Shown: positions 10,046 to 19,227 of the stretch, piece after piece
How positions within the stretch are numbered: the first letter of the stretch is position 1
Layout of the letters: each line of letters starts with the position of its first letter
NCBI RefSeq assembly: GCF_001039355.2
Contig: NW_019776003.1
Location: 13,248 to 42,845 of the forward strand
DNA length: 29,598 nt
Origin: Lingula anatina
Lineage: Eukaryota > Brachiopoda > Lingulata > Lingulida > Lingulidae
Reading direction: 5' to 3'
Position numbers and translations under genes: made by a program
The notes under the pieces: model-generated
What the model was told of the DNA's origin: nothing
The model's database searches: none
Seen by the model: the letters and a program-made list of their open reading frames with translations, nothing else

Positions 10046-11162
10046 GTGTCCGAGTTTTTGCTTGAAGGGGGCCAGAGATCCATGGAAGGAGTATTTTTTG
10101 TATCCCTTGAGGAATTGAGCCAGTGCAAGATTTTTGCCATGTCTGAGAGGGGTAGAAGGGCTGCTGAAGTCGTAAAGAAGACAAGTGGTGACCACATGAA
10201 AATGACCAGCAATTCTAGGTTTATTGTCTTTGGAGTGTTCCACAACACGAGATCAGATGTGACAAAGAAAACTTTGTCTCATTTTGTTCTGAGATTGGTG
10301 TTACTATAGTGTAAAGGACCCTTTGCTTTACCAAAGATTTTTGGACGTTGCATTGGAAAAATATGTGATAGCTTGACAAAGTGTGGAAAAGCCGTTCAGT
10401 AAATGTGGTGAGATATAGTGTCAGAGATAGCCAAGCAACTGCAACACACGAAAGAAACAGAAGAATTTTCCAGTTTTAAATCTTATTTGGTGGGTGAACT
10501 ATGGCAGGTATTGGTATCAGGTGACACAAAGTCCATGCTGTCCTCAGCCAGTGTGACCATGCTGTCCTCAGCCAGGGTGACCATGCTGAGTAATTAACTT
10601 CCATTCATTTAGATTAAGTGACAATGTTATACAGAAGTTAAGGGACTTTTCACCTGCAATTAACATAGACTTAACTGATGATCGAGCTACTTTTACAGAA
10701 CACTATTACCAAATTTCTAGAGAGTATGTCATTCGGCAGAGATGCCATTGATGCACCAGTGTACTTTGGACCTGAAAATAATTAGACCACAGGAGAAAAT
10801 GACCCCAGAAGAGGAGAAAACATTGAGATATGTGGCAGGCTATATTCCCTTTTCTTTAGCCAGGAGGTTTCAAAAGAGCCACATCAGTACTGTTTGCCCA
10901 TTTTAAGCTCATGGTTAAAGACAACTGGAAAGGCTGCAAACTTCTTGGAATAAACCCGTGAACGGATTGAAAAATTTAATAAGGGTGGTGTATTTGAGAT
11001 AAATGATGACGTTTACATTTTTTTCCACAGAGTAGAATTTGTAGTTAGATCAATGTTTAATGTAAAGTTTCTCAAAGTTATTTGTAGAACATTTGAGGCA
11101 CCTAAGTCAGTTTATTGGGCAAGGGAGATGTATGACAGATATTTAGCATTATTTATTTCTTA
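10046..11162 (+). pseudogene. Degraded coding remnant of an unclassified repeated protein family
   Basis: Several open pieces in changing frames look protein-like. The first, 10046-10306, includes MEGVFFVSLEELSQCKIF and NSRFIVFGVFHNTRSD. A piece near 10620-10730 includes LRDFSPAINIDLTDDRATF. A piece near 10820-10870 reads EEEKTLRYVAGYIPFSLARRF. The last, about 10960-11160, reads ERIEKFNKGGVFEINDDVYI, then FFHRVEFVVRSM, to a TAA. The spacing of 'RYVAGYIP..L' before '(W)..R...GGLFEI.DD.YIFF..VE' suggests a single protein broken by frameshifts and indels. YVAGYI occurs in some transposase-like proteins, but I cannot assign a family. There is no intact frame. Confidence 0.4.
10533..10588 (+). repeat. 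24-bp tandem duplication
   Basis: CCATGCTGTCCTCAGCCAGT and its 4-base end (GTGA) are repeated twice with one mismatch, then a third unit starts (CCATGCTGAG). Confidence 0.9.
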
Positions 11163-11169
11163 ACTATTT

Positions 11170-11485
11170 AATATTTATTTTAAAAAAAAAAAGAAAGAAA
11201 AGAAAATAGCATTACAGCCAGTGGCCCACTAAGTTACAGCTGAACCTTCCTTCCTGTTTATATCTTTTCAAATTATTATGGTCCTGCTCATGTGGAAGGG
11301 AGATACCATATGAGTTTTTAATTAGGTGCATTACCTTTACCATAACAGTGGACAGTATATCCTGTGACTTTATATCTTATCTAAGGGAACCAGAAAGTTA
11401 TCTACATAGCCCAGTGATGCTTTCTTTAATGTTATCGATGAAACCAGTTTCAGAAAATAATCACTATGTATCTACCTTACCTGTG
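11170..11485. other. Spacer without recognisable features
   Basis: It begins with a short purine tract (A-rich, AAAGAAAG). There are no genes. Confidence 0.4.
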
Positions 11486-11489
11486 CTTT

Positions 11490-11600
11490 ATTGAGGGATT
11501 CTCACTAAATTGCTATCAAACTAACTAGCTTAAACGTTTGTCACGCCTAGTAAAACTGTGAGGGGGTAATTATCTTTACCCCTAGCTGTCACCGTCCTAA
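11490..11600 (-). repeat. Diverged relative of the 214-bp MITE
   Basis: GGATTCTCACTAAATTGCTA, then TTGTCACGCCTAGTAAAACT, then GAGGGGGTAATTATCTTT align with the internal part of the 214-bp elements at 23038 and 24932 (GTCTCACTAGATTACTG..., CCCGCCTACAACAAGCTGT, GGGTAATTAACTTT). It has the orientation of the 24932 copy. Ends are eroded. Confidence 0.45.
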
Positions 11601-11604
11601 AAGG

Positions 11605-12060
11605 AAACTTAAACAACACTAGGCAAAGACGGATCGCTGAACAGAAATTTATAAGAACACTAGATACCTTGAATAATAGACTTAATAGGGACAATAGTTT
11701 CTTAAATGAGTACTAATTTTTTTCTTTATGTAATTTTGACGTTGTTTACGTATAGCACGCTTTTGGGCCATCGCATGTCTTCAACACATCACCGACGTCA
11801 CGTATCCTAGGAGTTTGTTTTTTTACTTTTTGTTCATAATCCTCGAATAAAGCCCAGGGGCCCAAAGCTCGGATTGTATTAAACAACTATAATGTAGATC
11901 TTTCAAGGTGCATCAATATATATACTTCTATTTTTATCAAGATCTATACGGTGAATTAACATGAATCCTCAATGTTGTAGAAGTGAAATGCTTTTTTGTT
12001 AAAAAGAACTGTACTCTCCAAGAAGCAGCTGAGGACAGGTCTGTCTGCCCAAGGAAATGT
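11605..12060. other. Spacer without recognisable features
   Basis: No coding region, repeat or motif can be supported here, apart from a possible leading part of the YqaJ fragment near 12050. Confidence 0.35.
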
Positions 12061-12065
12061 CAGGA

Positions 12066-12525
12066 TTGCAAATTGCAATTCATTCAAGAAAGACCATAAG
12101 TTCTTTTACCAGGTTCAAACACAGATGGTGGTTGCCCAGGTTGAATGTACTTTTTTGTGGTGTGGACAAAGAAAGGCCTCCATGTAGAGAGAATATTGTT
12201 TAACACTGACTTTTGGAACAATGTCTTAGCCAAAGCCAACCATGTCTTGGGCAATGCTATCCTCCCAGAGCTCGTGGGCAAGTTTTTTTTACCAGAGGTC
12301 CCCGCAGCGTGCTCAGTGACATCACCAACAAAGTGTCTGATAAAGATGTATGGTGTTTTTGTAGGGACACTGAGCATGGAAAGATGATTTCATGGGTGTG
12401 ATGCCAGTGACTGTGAAATAAGATGGGTTTCACTTTGCTTGTGTATAGGGATACTTGATGAGCCAAAGGGAAAATGGTTTTGCCCAGAGCAGCGTAAAGA
12501 CAGAAGGAAAAGAAAAGTCAAATAG
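12066..12525 (+). pseudogene. YqaJ-type nuclease C-terminal part plus PHD finger, copy A
   Basis: The frame reads SFKKDHKFFYQVQTQMVVAQ, then (shifted) VVWTKKGLHVERILF and ILPELVGKFF. This matches the C-terminal half of metazoan YqaJ-like nucleases ('...H.YYYQVQ.QM...FvvWT..g.h.erI..D..FW'). After another shift at an 8-T run it reads SDKDVWCFCRDTEHGKMI, the first half of a PHD finger. A 4-bp insertion (TCAT, near 12391) breaks the finger. The remaining ligands follow in another frame, and the gene ends KDRRKRKVK, TAG at 12523. Missing here: the catalytic GASPDG...EIK segment, which lies in the fragments at 23-28 kb. Frameshifts make it a pseudogene; domain assignment is by motif. Confidence 0.6.
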
Positions 12526-12689
12526 ATTCATTTCAGTATGTTGTGATAAGTCAGGGTTGTAAATTGTCAAATGATGTACAAATATCTATATTTGTACCCT
12601 TCATTCAATAGATATTTGTATAAACAAACTGAAAATTAATGACGTAAGTTTTTAATTACGCAACCAATTATGCAAATGTTTGAAAGAAA

Positions 12690-12918
12690 AACCACCTAAT
12701 CTTTTAACAGTCTCTGCCTCTCACACGCATCCCTATGCGTCGTCCCTGTGGGGGTACAGTTATTAAATCTCTGCTCCATTGGGACAACACATGGGGAGGC
12801 GTGTGAGTGGCAGAGAGACTATTAAAAGATTAGGCAGTTTTCCTTTTATGTACGTCCACCATATTTAGGTCGTGGCTTTGTAGAGCCATGGCTAAATTCG
12901 ATGTGAATGCGGCCTAAT
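12690..12918. mobile_element. Fold-back MITE, left arm truncated (copy A)
   Basis: Arms ACCACCTAATCTTTTAACAG (12692) and CTATTAAAAGATTAGGCAGT (12819) are inverted repeats that continue through TCTCTGCCTCTCACACGC. The right end continues to GATGTGAATGCGGCC at about 12914, followed by TA. The outer left arm is deleted compared with the complete copy at 16316-16618. Confidence 0.7.
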
Positions 12919-12937
12919 ACACTACAGAAGAGAGGGT

Positions 12938-14215
12938 CGACTTGTCAGATCAAACAAATAATCATAAACATTTTGATTGGAGATGTTGTTTGGTGCCTGA
13001 TCAAGACACCCTTTCAGGAAAAAATCACCCAATAACTGAGATTAAATCCTTTCAGTCTTGGTTGAAAAATAATAATCTATTAGTTGTGTAGATGTTTTTT
13101 CAATATGCATGAAAAAATTTATACATGGAGGCATAAGACCAAGTACATTGCAAGGCATATAGATTATATATTTGTTTATCAAACATTGTTTAACAGTATA
13201 ACACATTTTGATATAATGGACATGCCTACATCTGATCATAGAGGAGCAATCCTAAATGTGTCATTAAACAAAAATAGCAACGGTTCTGGTTTCTGAAGTT
13301 AAATATCAGTTTCTTGAAAAACAAAGACTATATGTGGATATAGTGTCAATAATATTACAGAAAAGGTATCCAAAAAATAATGTACAGCTAGACCTACAAA
13401 GTTTATGGGATTACATTAACGTGCAAGTGAACAAATTTTCCATAATATTTGACAAAAAACTGGCTTCACAAAAAAAAAAAAAAAAGGAAAAAAAGGCACA
13501 TATGAAATTAAATGAAGCTTGCAAGCTATACTGTACTGATCCTACAAATACAGAGTATAGAAATGAGGCAAATAGATGCCAATGGAACTATGAATATCTT
13601 GCATCAGCTGATAGGATGCAATAATAAAATAAAGTCCAGTGGTATGAAAATGGTAAAAGAATTACTAAGTATTTTTGACCTTGAAAATGCAAGCGCAAAA
13701 ACCAAGTGTATAATGCCCTTCAATCATCAGAAAACAGAGTTATAACAGAACAAACAAAAAATCAACAGATGATAAATCAGTATTATAGCGAGCTATATTC
13801 TAAAAAGATTGTATTTAGATCTGCAAATCTTGAAGACTTCTTACAAGATATCAGTGTACTTATATTACCTTTGACAGATAAAGAAAAATGTGAGGCCATT
13901 AAGAGTATGAAAAATGATGCCTCTCCTGGGATGGATGGCCTGACTACAAGTTATTACAAACTGTTTTATTCCAAGTTTAAAAAATTGTTTATTGGTTGCC
14001 GGAAAGTGCTTTTTAGAGTGGCCAACCTTCATGTTCTAATCACAAAGAAAAGGGCTGGCAGTACTGATACCAAAAGCGGATTTACCTAGAAATGAGTTTT
14101 AAAAAACTGGTGCCCTCTATCACTAACAAATGTTGATTATAAAGTAGCTGCTAAGGTTATAGTTAACAGGAATAAAATCTTGCAAAAAGGTAATATTTGC
14201 AAACAAATGTCTTAA
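12938..14215 (+). pseudogene. L1/Tx1-like LINE fragment: endonuclease end and partial reverse transcriptase, copy A
   Basis: Broken frames read YTWRHKTKYIARHIDYIF and TSDHRGAILNVSL (C-terminus of an APE endonuclease, SDH motif). Next come a linker, then SMKNDASPGMDGLTTSYYKL (RT block 1/2, 'K.SPG.DG') and KNWCPLSLTNVDYKVAAKV (RT block 3, 'RPISLLNVDYK'). The sequence ends before the YxDD box, so it is 5'- and 3'-truncated. Multiple frameshifts are present, including at A-runs near 13471. It can make no active protein. Confidence 0.75.
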
Positions 14216-14376
14216 ATACATCAACTACAGTGAACAACATATCAATTGGGTCCAGGGAAGTTTGTATGGAGTTAAAGCCATGTTGGAAGTCTTCTGGTGA
14301 CTTCACCAGACATCTTCATGACCACAAGTGGCTGACTGGGAACGGTGGATTTGTGACAGGACACACTTTATCTTAA

Positions 14377-14760
14377 AGGGATAACAACTGTTCTTATAAG
14401 ATTAATTTTTTACAATAATTTTACTGAAACAGCTCATAGAAATGAATGTAGGCTGCGTTCACATGAAAAATATTTTCCAAAAATCTATTTGTGGTATCTT
14501 GTGATCACGGTCTGTGCCCTGAATACCCCACGGCGTAATTGCGGGCAGCGCGAGCCAGTTACTTCCAAAGCTGTAATTAATTTTTGGCGCTGCCAGTAAT
14601 TACGCCGCAGGGTATTCAGGGCACATACCGTGATCACAAGATACTGCAAATAGATTTTTAGAAAATAGATTTTTCATATGAACGCAGCCTAAGTATGGGA
14701 AAACTGCCGATTGCTCCAGGAAAATCTGTTTTTTGACCAAAAGGAACAGTTGTTATCCCT
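14377..14760. mobile_element. TTAA-flanked MITE (piggyBac-like), copy A
   Basis: The perfect 17-bp terminal inverted repeat AGGGATAACAACTGTTC occurs at both ends. It is flanked by TTAA at 14373-14376 and 14761-14764. The length is 384 bp with no coding capacity, and a second fold-back element is nested inside (14451-14689). TTAA duplication points to piggyBac-type mobilisation. The ends differ from the CCCCATA ends of the autonomous element at 369-3905, so a different transposase family is likely. Confidence 0.75.
14451..14689. mobile_element. Nested fold-back MITE (GGCTGCGTTCACAT family), copy A
   Basis: The element is a near-complete palindrome: GGCTGCGTTCACATGAAAAA at the left and its near-complement ending GAACGCAGCC at the right, both flanked by TA. 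The internal arms share TCTTGTGATCACGGT, GCCCTGAATACC and GGCGTAATT. It is 239 bp, non-coding, and would form a strong hairpin. Confidence 0.75.
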
Positions 14761-14769
14761 TTAATAATT

Positions 14770-15415
14770 GAAGAAACCAGTTGAAAGAAAATTCCAAATC
14801 AAGGTGTACTAGCTGGCAAGTGCCCCACCTACTTTGGTGACTGGACTGTGAAAAAAATTCAAATGTACTTACATTGTAGAGGCTACTGGTGACAGCTTTG
14901 ACTTCTGAGACTGACACTATTCCCAGACTGAAAGAAATAAAAACAATGTTAGCATTACCAAATCTGTTTCAATATTTGTGATACTTGTACATGTGTAAAT
15001 CCTTACAGCAGTAAAAAACAGAGATCAATGTTAATATCTGTACCTATGTTAAGCTATAATAGGCACATCAGTTGGCTGTAACTACTTGAAGTGCACTTTT
15101 GTGATGTAATGTGAGGGAAGTGGGAAAATTACAGTAATTGGTCAACAAGACAAAAATCACTCAAACCCAAAAGAAACAAAAGAGTTTATTACTGGTGAGT
15201 TTTTTTTCATGGAGAAAGGGAAGTAGACCATGTAATTACCTGTTACCATGGTTTCCACTTCTGGCTTTTCACATTTTATTAATCATAAAATTTGCCACAT
15301 TTCATGTTTTGTACATGAAAGTAAGACAAAGGGATGCTTCCGCAGGTGTCCATTACCCTTCCATTTAAAAAAGTCATGTTCATGCAGCCAGCCTGGGAAT
15401 CAGTTCTCTCAGAAG
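14770..15415. other. Conserved but unassigned sequence, copy A
   Basis: It is repeated at 18510-19146. There is no long ORF. The minus-strand segment 14927-14873 has splice-like borders, but its neighbouring 'intron' would be 27 bp and copy B has a stop, so no exon is called. Confidence 0.4.
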
Positions 15416-15420
15416 CCACC

Positions 15421-15507
15421 ATGTCGTACAAAAAGGGACACTGGAAAAAAAGACAAGATTACACATGTACTTATGAAGAAATAGGAGTTATCAAGACAGA
15501 CACCTGA
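15421..15507 (+). CDS. Short Kozak-started ORF (MSYKKGHWKKRQ...), copy A
   Basis: The perfect Kozak consensus GCCACCATG at 15415-15423 opens a 28-codon frame beginning MSYKKGHWKKRQ. In copy B (19152) the first 12 codons differ at four third positions (TCG/TCA, GGA/GGT, AAA/AAG, CAA/CAG) and at no amino acid. After codon 12 a 1-bp indel separates the frames. It may be the first coding exon of a gene whose remainder is elsewhere. It is basic; no family is recognised. Confidence 0.35.
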   Translation: MSYKKGHWKKRQDYTCTYEEIGVIKTDT

Positions 15508-15525
15508 CACAGTGACACCTGACAT

Positions 15526-15526
15526 N
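15526..15526. other. Single N at the junction of the block 1 duplicates
   Basis: The ambiguous base lies exactly between the end of copy A (inside a tandem array) and the start of copy B (mid YqaJ exon). It probably marks a contig join. Confidence 0.8.
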
Positions 15527-15946
15527 GTTCTTTTACCAGGGTCAAACACAGATGGTAGTTGTCCAGGTTGAATGTACTTTTCTGTGGTGTGGACAAAGAA
15601 AGGTCTCCATGTAGAGAGAATATTGTTTAACACTGACTTTTGGAACAATGTCTTAGCCAAAACCAACCATGTCTTGGGCAATGCTATCCTCCCAGAGCTC
15701 GTGGGCAAGTTTTTTTACCAGAGGTCCCCGCAGTGTTCTCAGTGACATCACCAACAAAGTGTCTGATAAAGATGTATGGTGTTTTAATGTAGGGATACTG
15801 AGCATGGAAAGATGATTGGGTGTGATGCCAGTGACTGTGAAATAAGTTGGTTTCACTTTGCTTGTGTAGGGATACTTGATGAGCCAAAGAGAAAATGCTT
15901 TTGCCCAGAGCATCGTAAAGACAGAAGGAAAAGAAAAGTCAAATAG
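15527..15946 (+). pseudogene. YqaJ-type nuclease C-terminal part plus PHD finger, copy B
   Basis: The content is the same as at 12066-12525, beginning abruptly after the N. The second half of the PHD finger is intact in one frame: KMIGCDASDCEISWFHFACV, then CFCPEHRKDRRKRKVK and TAG at 15944. The first CxC pair is broken by a small indel (reads CF, stop, C). Combined with copy A, the ligand spacing is C-x-C-x10-C-x4-C-x4-H-x2-C, then C-x2-H in place of the final C-x2-C. A T-run frameshift separates this from the FFVVW...ILPEL nuclease part. It is non-functional as it stands. Confidence 0.6.
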
Positions 15947-16315
15947 ATCATTTCAGTATGTTGTGATAAGTCAGGATTGTAAATTGTCAAATGATGTACA
16001 AATATCTATACTTGTATCCTTCATTCAATGGATATTTATATAAACAAACTGAAAATTAATGATGTAAAGTTTTTAATTACACAACCAATTACACAAATGT
16101 TTTCCCATTTGCTAGCAACTAATTTAGACAGTTGCTGCATATATATATAGTCTTTATTTTCTTCAACATGTCTATCTATGGAAAGAGTGGAATCGGAGTG
16201 GTCCCCTAGATTTTTCACGTGTGGTAATTGATTCACAACACTGGTGCCTACTGGTAATTCAAGTTGTAGATTCTGTGCAAATATTAACAAAACTTGCCCC
16301 ATCACAATAACACTA

Positions 16316-16618
16316 AGGACACATTCACATCGAATTGAGCCATGACTCTACAAAGCCACAACCTAAATATGGCAGAGGTACATGAAAGGAAAACTGCCTA
16401 ATCTTTTAATAGTCTCTCTGCCTCTCATACTCCTCCCCATGTGTTGTCCCTGCGGGGGTACAGTCATTAAATCTCGGCTCCATTGGGACAAAGCATGGGG
16501 AGGCGTGTGAGAGGCGGAGAGACAATTAAAAAATTAGGCGGTTTTCCTTTTATGTAAGTCCGCAATATTTAGGTCGTGACTTTGTAGAGCCATGGCTCAA
16601 CTCGATGTGAATGCAGCC
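16316..16618. mobile_element. Complete fold-back MITE, copy B
   Basis: The two arms of about 130 bp are inverted repeats: the left arm starts AGGACACATTCACATCG, and the right arm ends CGATGTGAATGCAGCC. Both are flanked by TA. Shared inner blocks are GCCATGACTCTACAAAG, GGAAAACTGCCTAAT and CTCTCTGCCTCTCA; the loop lies around 16452-16490. The tip GGCTGCATTCACAT resembles that of the fold-back at 14451, so the two may be mobilised by one transposase. Confidence 0.7.
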
Positions 16619-16649
16619 TAATACACTACAGAAGAGAGGGTCGACTTGT

Positions 16650-17942
16650 CAGATCAAACAAATCATAGACTAATCATAAACATTTTGATTGGAGGTGCTG
16701 TTTGGTACATGGTCAAGACACACTTTCAGGAGAAAATCACCCAACAACTGAGATTAAATCCTTTCAGTCTTGGGTGAAAAATAATAATCTATTAGATGTG
16801 TGGAGGTTTTTCAATATGGATGAAAAAAAATTATACATGGAGGCATAAGACCAAGTACATTGCAAGGCATATAGATTATATATTTGTTAATCAAACAATG
16901 TTAAATAGTATCACACACTCCGGTATAGTGGACATACCTAAATCTGATCATAGAGGAGCAATCCTAAATGTGTCATTTAACAAAAATAGCAAAAGTCCTG
17001 GTTTCTGGAAGTTTAATAACAGTTTCTTTAAAAACAAAGACTATGTGGATAGTGTCAATAATACTTTAGAAAAGGTATCCAAAAATAATGCACAATTAGA
17101 CCAACAAAGTTTATGGGATTACCTTAAGGTGCAAGTGAACAACTGTTCTATAATATTTGGCAAAAAAAAAAAAAAAAAAAAAACTAGCTTCACAAAAAAA
17201 GGAATAATGTAAAAGAGGTACATATGAAATTCAATTAAGCTTGCAAGCTATACTGTACTGATCCTACAAATACAGAGTATAGAAATGAGGCAAATAGATG
17301 CCAATGGAACTATGAATATCTTGCATCAGCTGATAGGATGCAATAATAAAATAAAGTCCAGTGGTATGAAAAAGGTAAAAGGATTACTAAGTTTTTTTGA
17401 TCTTGAGAATGCAAGAGCAAAAACCAAGTGTATAATGCCCTTCAATCATCAGAAAACAGAGTTATAACAGAACAAACAAAAAATCAACAGATGATAAATC
17501 AGTATTATAGCGAGCTATATTCTAAAAAGATTGTATTTAGATCTGCAAATCTTGAAGACTTCTTACAAGATATCAGTGTACTTATATTACCTTTGACAGA
17601 TAAAGAAAAAATGTGAGGCCATTAAGAGTATGAAAAATGATGCCTCTCCTGGGATGGATGGCCTGACTACAAGTTATTACAAACTGTTTTATTCCAAGTT
17701 TAAAAAATTGTTTATTGGTTGCCGGAAAGTGCTTTTTAGAGTGGCCAACCTTCATGTTCTAATCACAAAGAAAAGGGCTGGCAGTATTGATACCAAAAGC
17801 GGATTTACCTAGAAATGAGTTTTAAAAAACTGGCGCCCTCTATCACTAACAAATGTTGATTATTAAGTAGCTGCTAAGGTTACAGTTAACAGGAATAAAA
17901 TCATGCAAAAAGGTAATATTTGCAAACAAATGTCTTAAATAC
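16650..17942 (+). pseudogene. L1/Tx1-like LINE fragment, copy B
   Basis: The fragment is collinear with 12938-14215 and slightly better preserved in the endonuclease end. A 138-codon frame from 16796 reads YTWRHKTKYIARHIDYIFVN, then KSDHRGAILNVSFNKNS and PGFWKFNNSFF ('PG.WKFN' is typical of the region after L1-type endonucleases). The RT part holds NDASPGMDGLTTSYYKLFY at 17633-17690, and the KNW...LTNVDYK block follows at about 17827. An extra A near 17611 breaks the frame. It is truncated before the catalytic YxDD. Confidence 0.75.
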
Positions 17943-18099
17943 ATCAACTACAGTGAACAGCATATCAATTGGGTCCAGGGAAGTTTGTATGGAGTTAAAG
18001 CCATGTTGGAAGTCTTCTGGTGACTTCACCAGACATCTTCATGACCACAAGTGGCTGACTGGGAACAGTGGATTTGTGACAGGACACACTTTATCTCAA

Positions 18100-18499
18100 A
18101 GGGATAACAACTGTTCTTATAAGATTAATTTTTTACAATAATTTTACTGAAACAGCTCATAGAAATGAATGTAGGCTGCGTTCACATGAAAAATATTTTC
18201 TAAAAATCTAAAAATCTATTTGTGGTATCTTGTGATCACGGTCTGTGCCCTGAATACCCCACGGCGTAATTGCGGGCAGCGCGAGCCAGTTACTTCCAAA
18301 GCTGTAATTAATTTTCGGCGCTGCCAGTAATTACGCCGCAGGGTATTCAGGGCACAGACCGTGATCACAAGATACCGCAAATAGATTTTTAGATTTTTAG
18401 AAAATAGATTTTTCATATGAACGCAGCCTAAGTATGGGAAAACTGCCGATTGCTCCAGGAAAATCTGTTTTTTGACCAAAAGGAACAGTTGTTATCCCT
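18100..18499. mobile_element. TTAA MITE, copy B
   Basis: It has the same ends (AGGGATAACAACTGTTC, inverted at both termini) as 14377-14760. The left flank has mutated to TCAA (18096-18099) and the right flank is TTAA (18500-18503). Confidence 0.75.
18174..18428. mobile_element. Nested fold-back MITE, copy B
   Basis: This is the same palindromic element as 14451-14689, flanked by TA. It is 16 bp longer because of duplicated TCTAAAAA/TTTTTAGA stretches in each arm. Confidence 0.75.
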
Positions 18500-18504
18500 T
18501 TAAT

Positions 18505-19146
18505 AATTGAAGAAACCAGTTGAAAGAAAATTCCAAATCATGGTGTACTAGCTGGCAAGTGAAACATCTACTTTGATGACTGGACTATGAAAAAAAATTT
18601 CAAATGTACTTACATTGTTGAGGCTACTGGTGACAGCTCTGATTTCTGTGACTGACACTATTCAAAGACTGAAAGAAATGAAAACAATGTTAACTTTGCC
18701 AAATCTGTTTCAATATTTGTGATACTTGTACATGTAAATCCTTAAAGCAGTAAAAAAACAGATCAATATTAATACCTGTATCTATATTAAGCTATATATT
18801 AGGCACATCAGTTGGCTGTAACTACTTGAAGTGTACTTTTTTGATGTAATGTGAGGGAAGTGGGGAAATTACAGTAACTGGTCAACAAGACAAAAATTAC
18901 TTAAATCCAAAAGAAACACAACAGGCGATTACTGGTGAGTTTTTCTTCATGGAGAAAACGAAGGAGACTGTGCAATTACCTGTTACCATGCTTTAATTCC
19001 TATTTCTGGCTTTTCACATTCCATTTATCATAACATTTGCCACAGTTCATGTTTTGTACATGAGGGTGAGAGGAAGTGATGCTCCTGCTGGTGTCCGTTA
19101 CCCTTCCATTTCATGCAGCCAGCTCAGGAATCAGTTCTCTCGGAAG
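18505..19146. other. Conserved but unassigned sequence, copy B
   Basis: It matches 14770-15415 with scattered substitutions. No gene is supported. Confidence 0.4.
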
Positions 19147-19151
19147 CCACC

Positions 19152-19217
19152 ATGTCATACAAAAAGGGTCACTGGAAAAAGAGACAGAAGATCACACATG
19201 TACTTGTAAAGAAATAG
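19152..19217 (+). CDS. Short Kozak-started ORF, copy B
   Basis: GCCACCATG again opens MSYKKGHWKKRQ, here ending after 21 codons. See 15421 for the silent-only differences over the first 12 codons. Confidence 0.35.
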   Translation: MSYKKGHWKKRQKITHVLVKK

Positions 19218-19227
19218 ATATTATCAA

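Larger units (their letters stand above)
12098..15525 (+). repeat. Block 1, copy A (direct duplicate of 15527-19245)
   Basis: The segment is collinear with 15527-19245: YqaJ-C/PHD fragment, fold-back MITE, truncated LINE, TTAA MITE with nested fold-back, Kozak ORF, start of the 15-bp array. Most parts look about 95-98% identical by eye. The copy lacks ~285 bp that copy B has at 16101-16385. It stops at the single N at 15526, inside the first units of the tandem array. Confidence 0.9.

Noticed and set aside
9951-10248. Minus-strand ORFs of 77-91 codons
   Set aside because: They run through an (AT)n microsatellite (YIYIYI) and overlap the more protein-like plus-strand frame.
14845-14927. Minus-strand exon with good donor and acceptor
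   Set aside because: The adjacent intron would be only 27 bp, and the copy B equivalent has a stop in the open frame.
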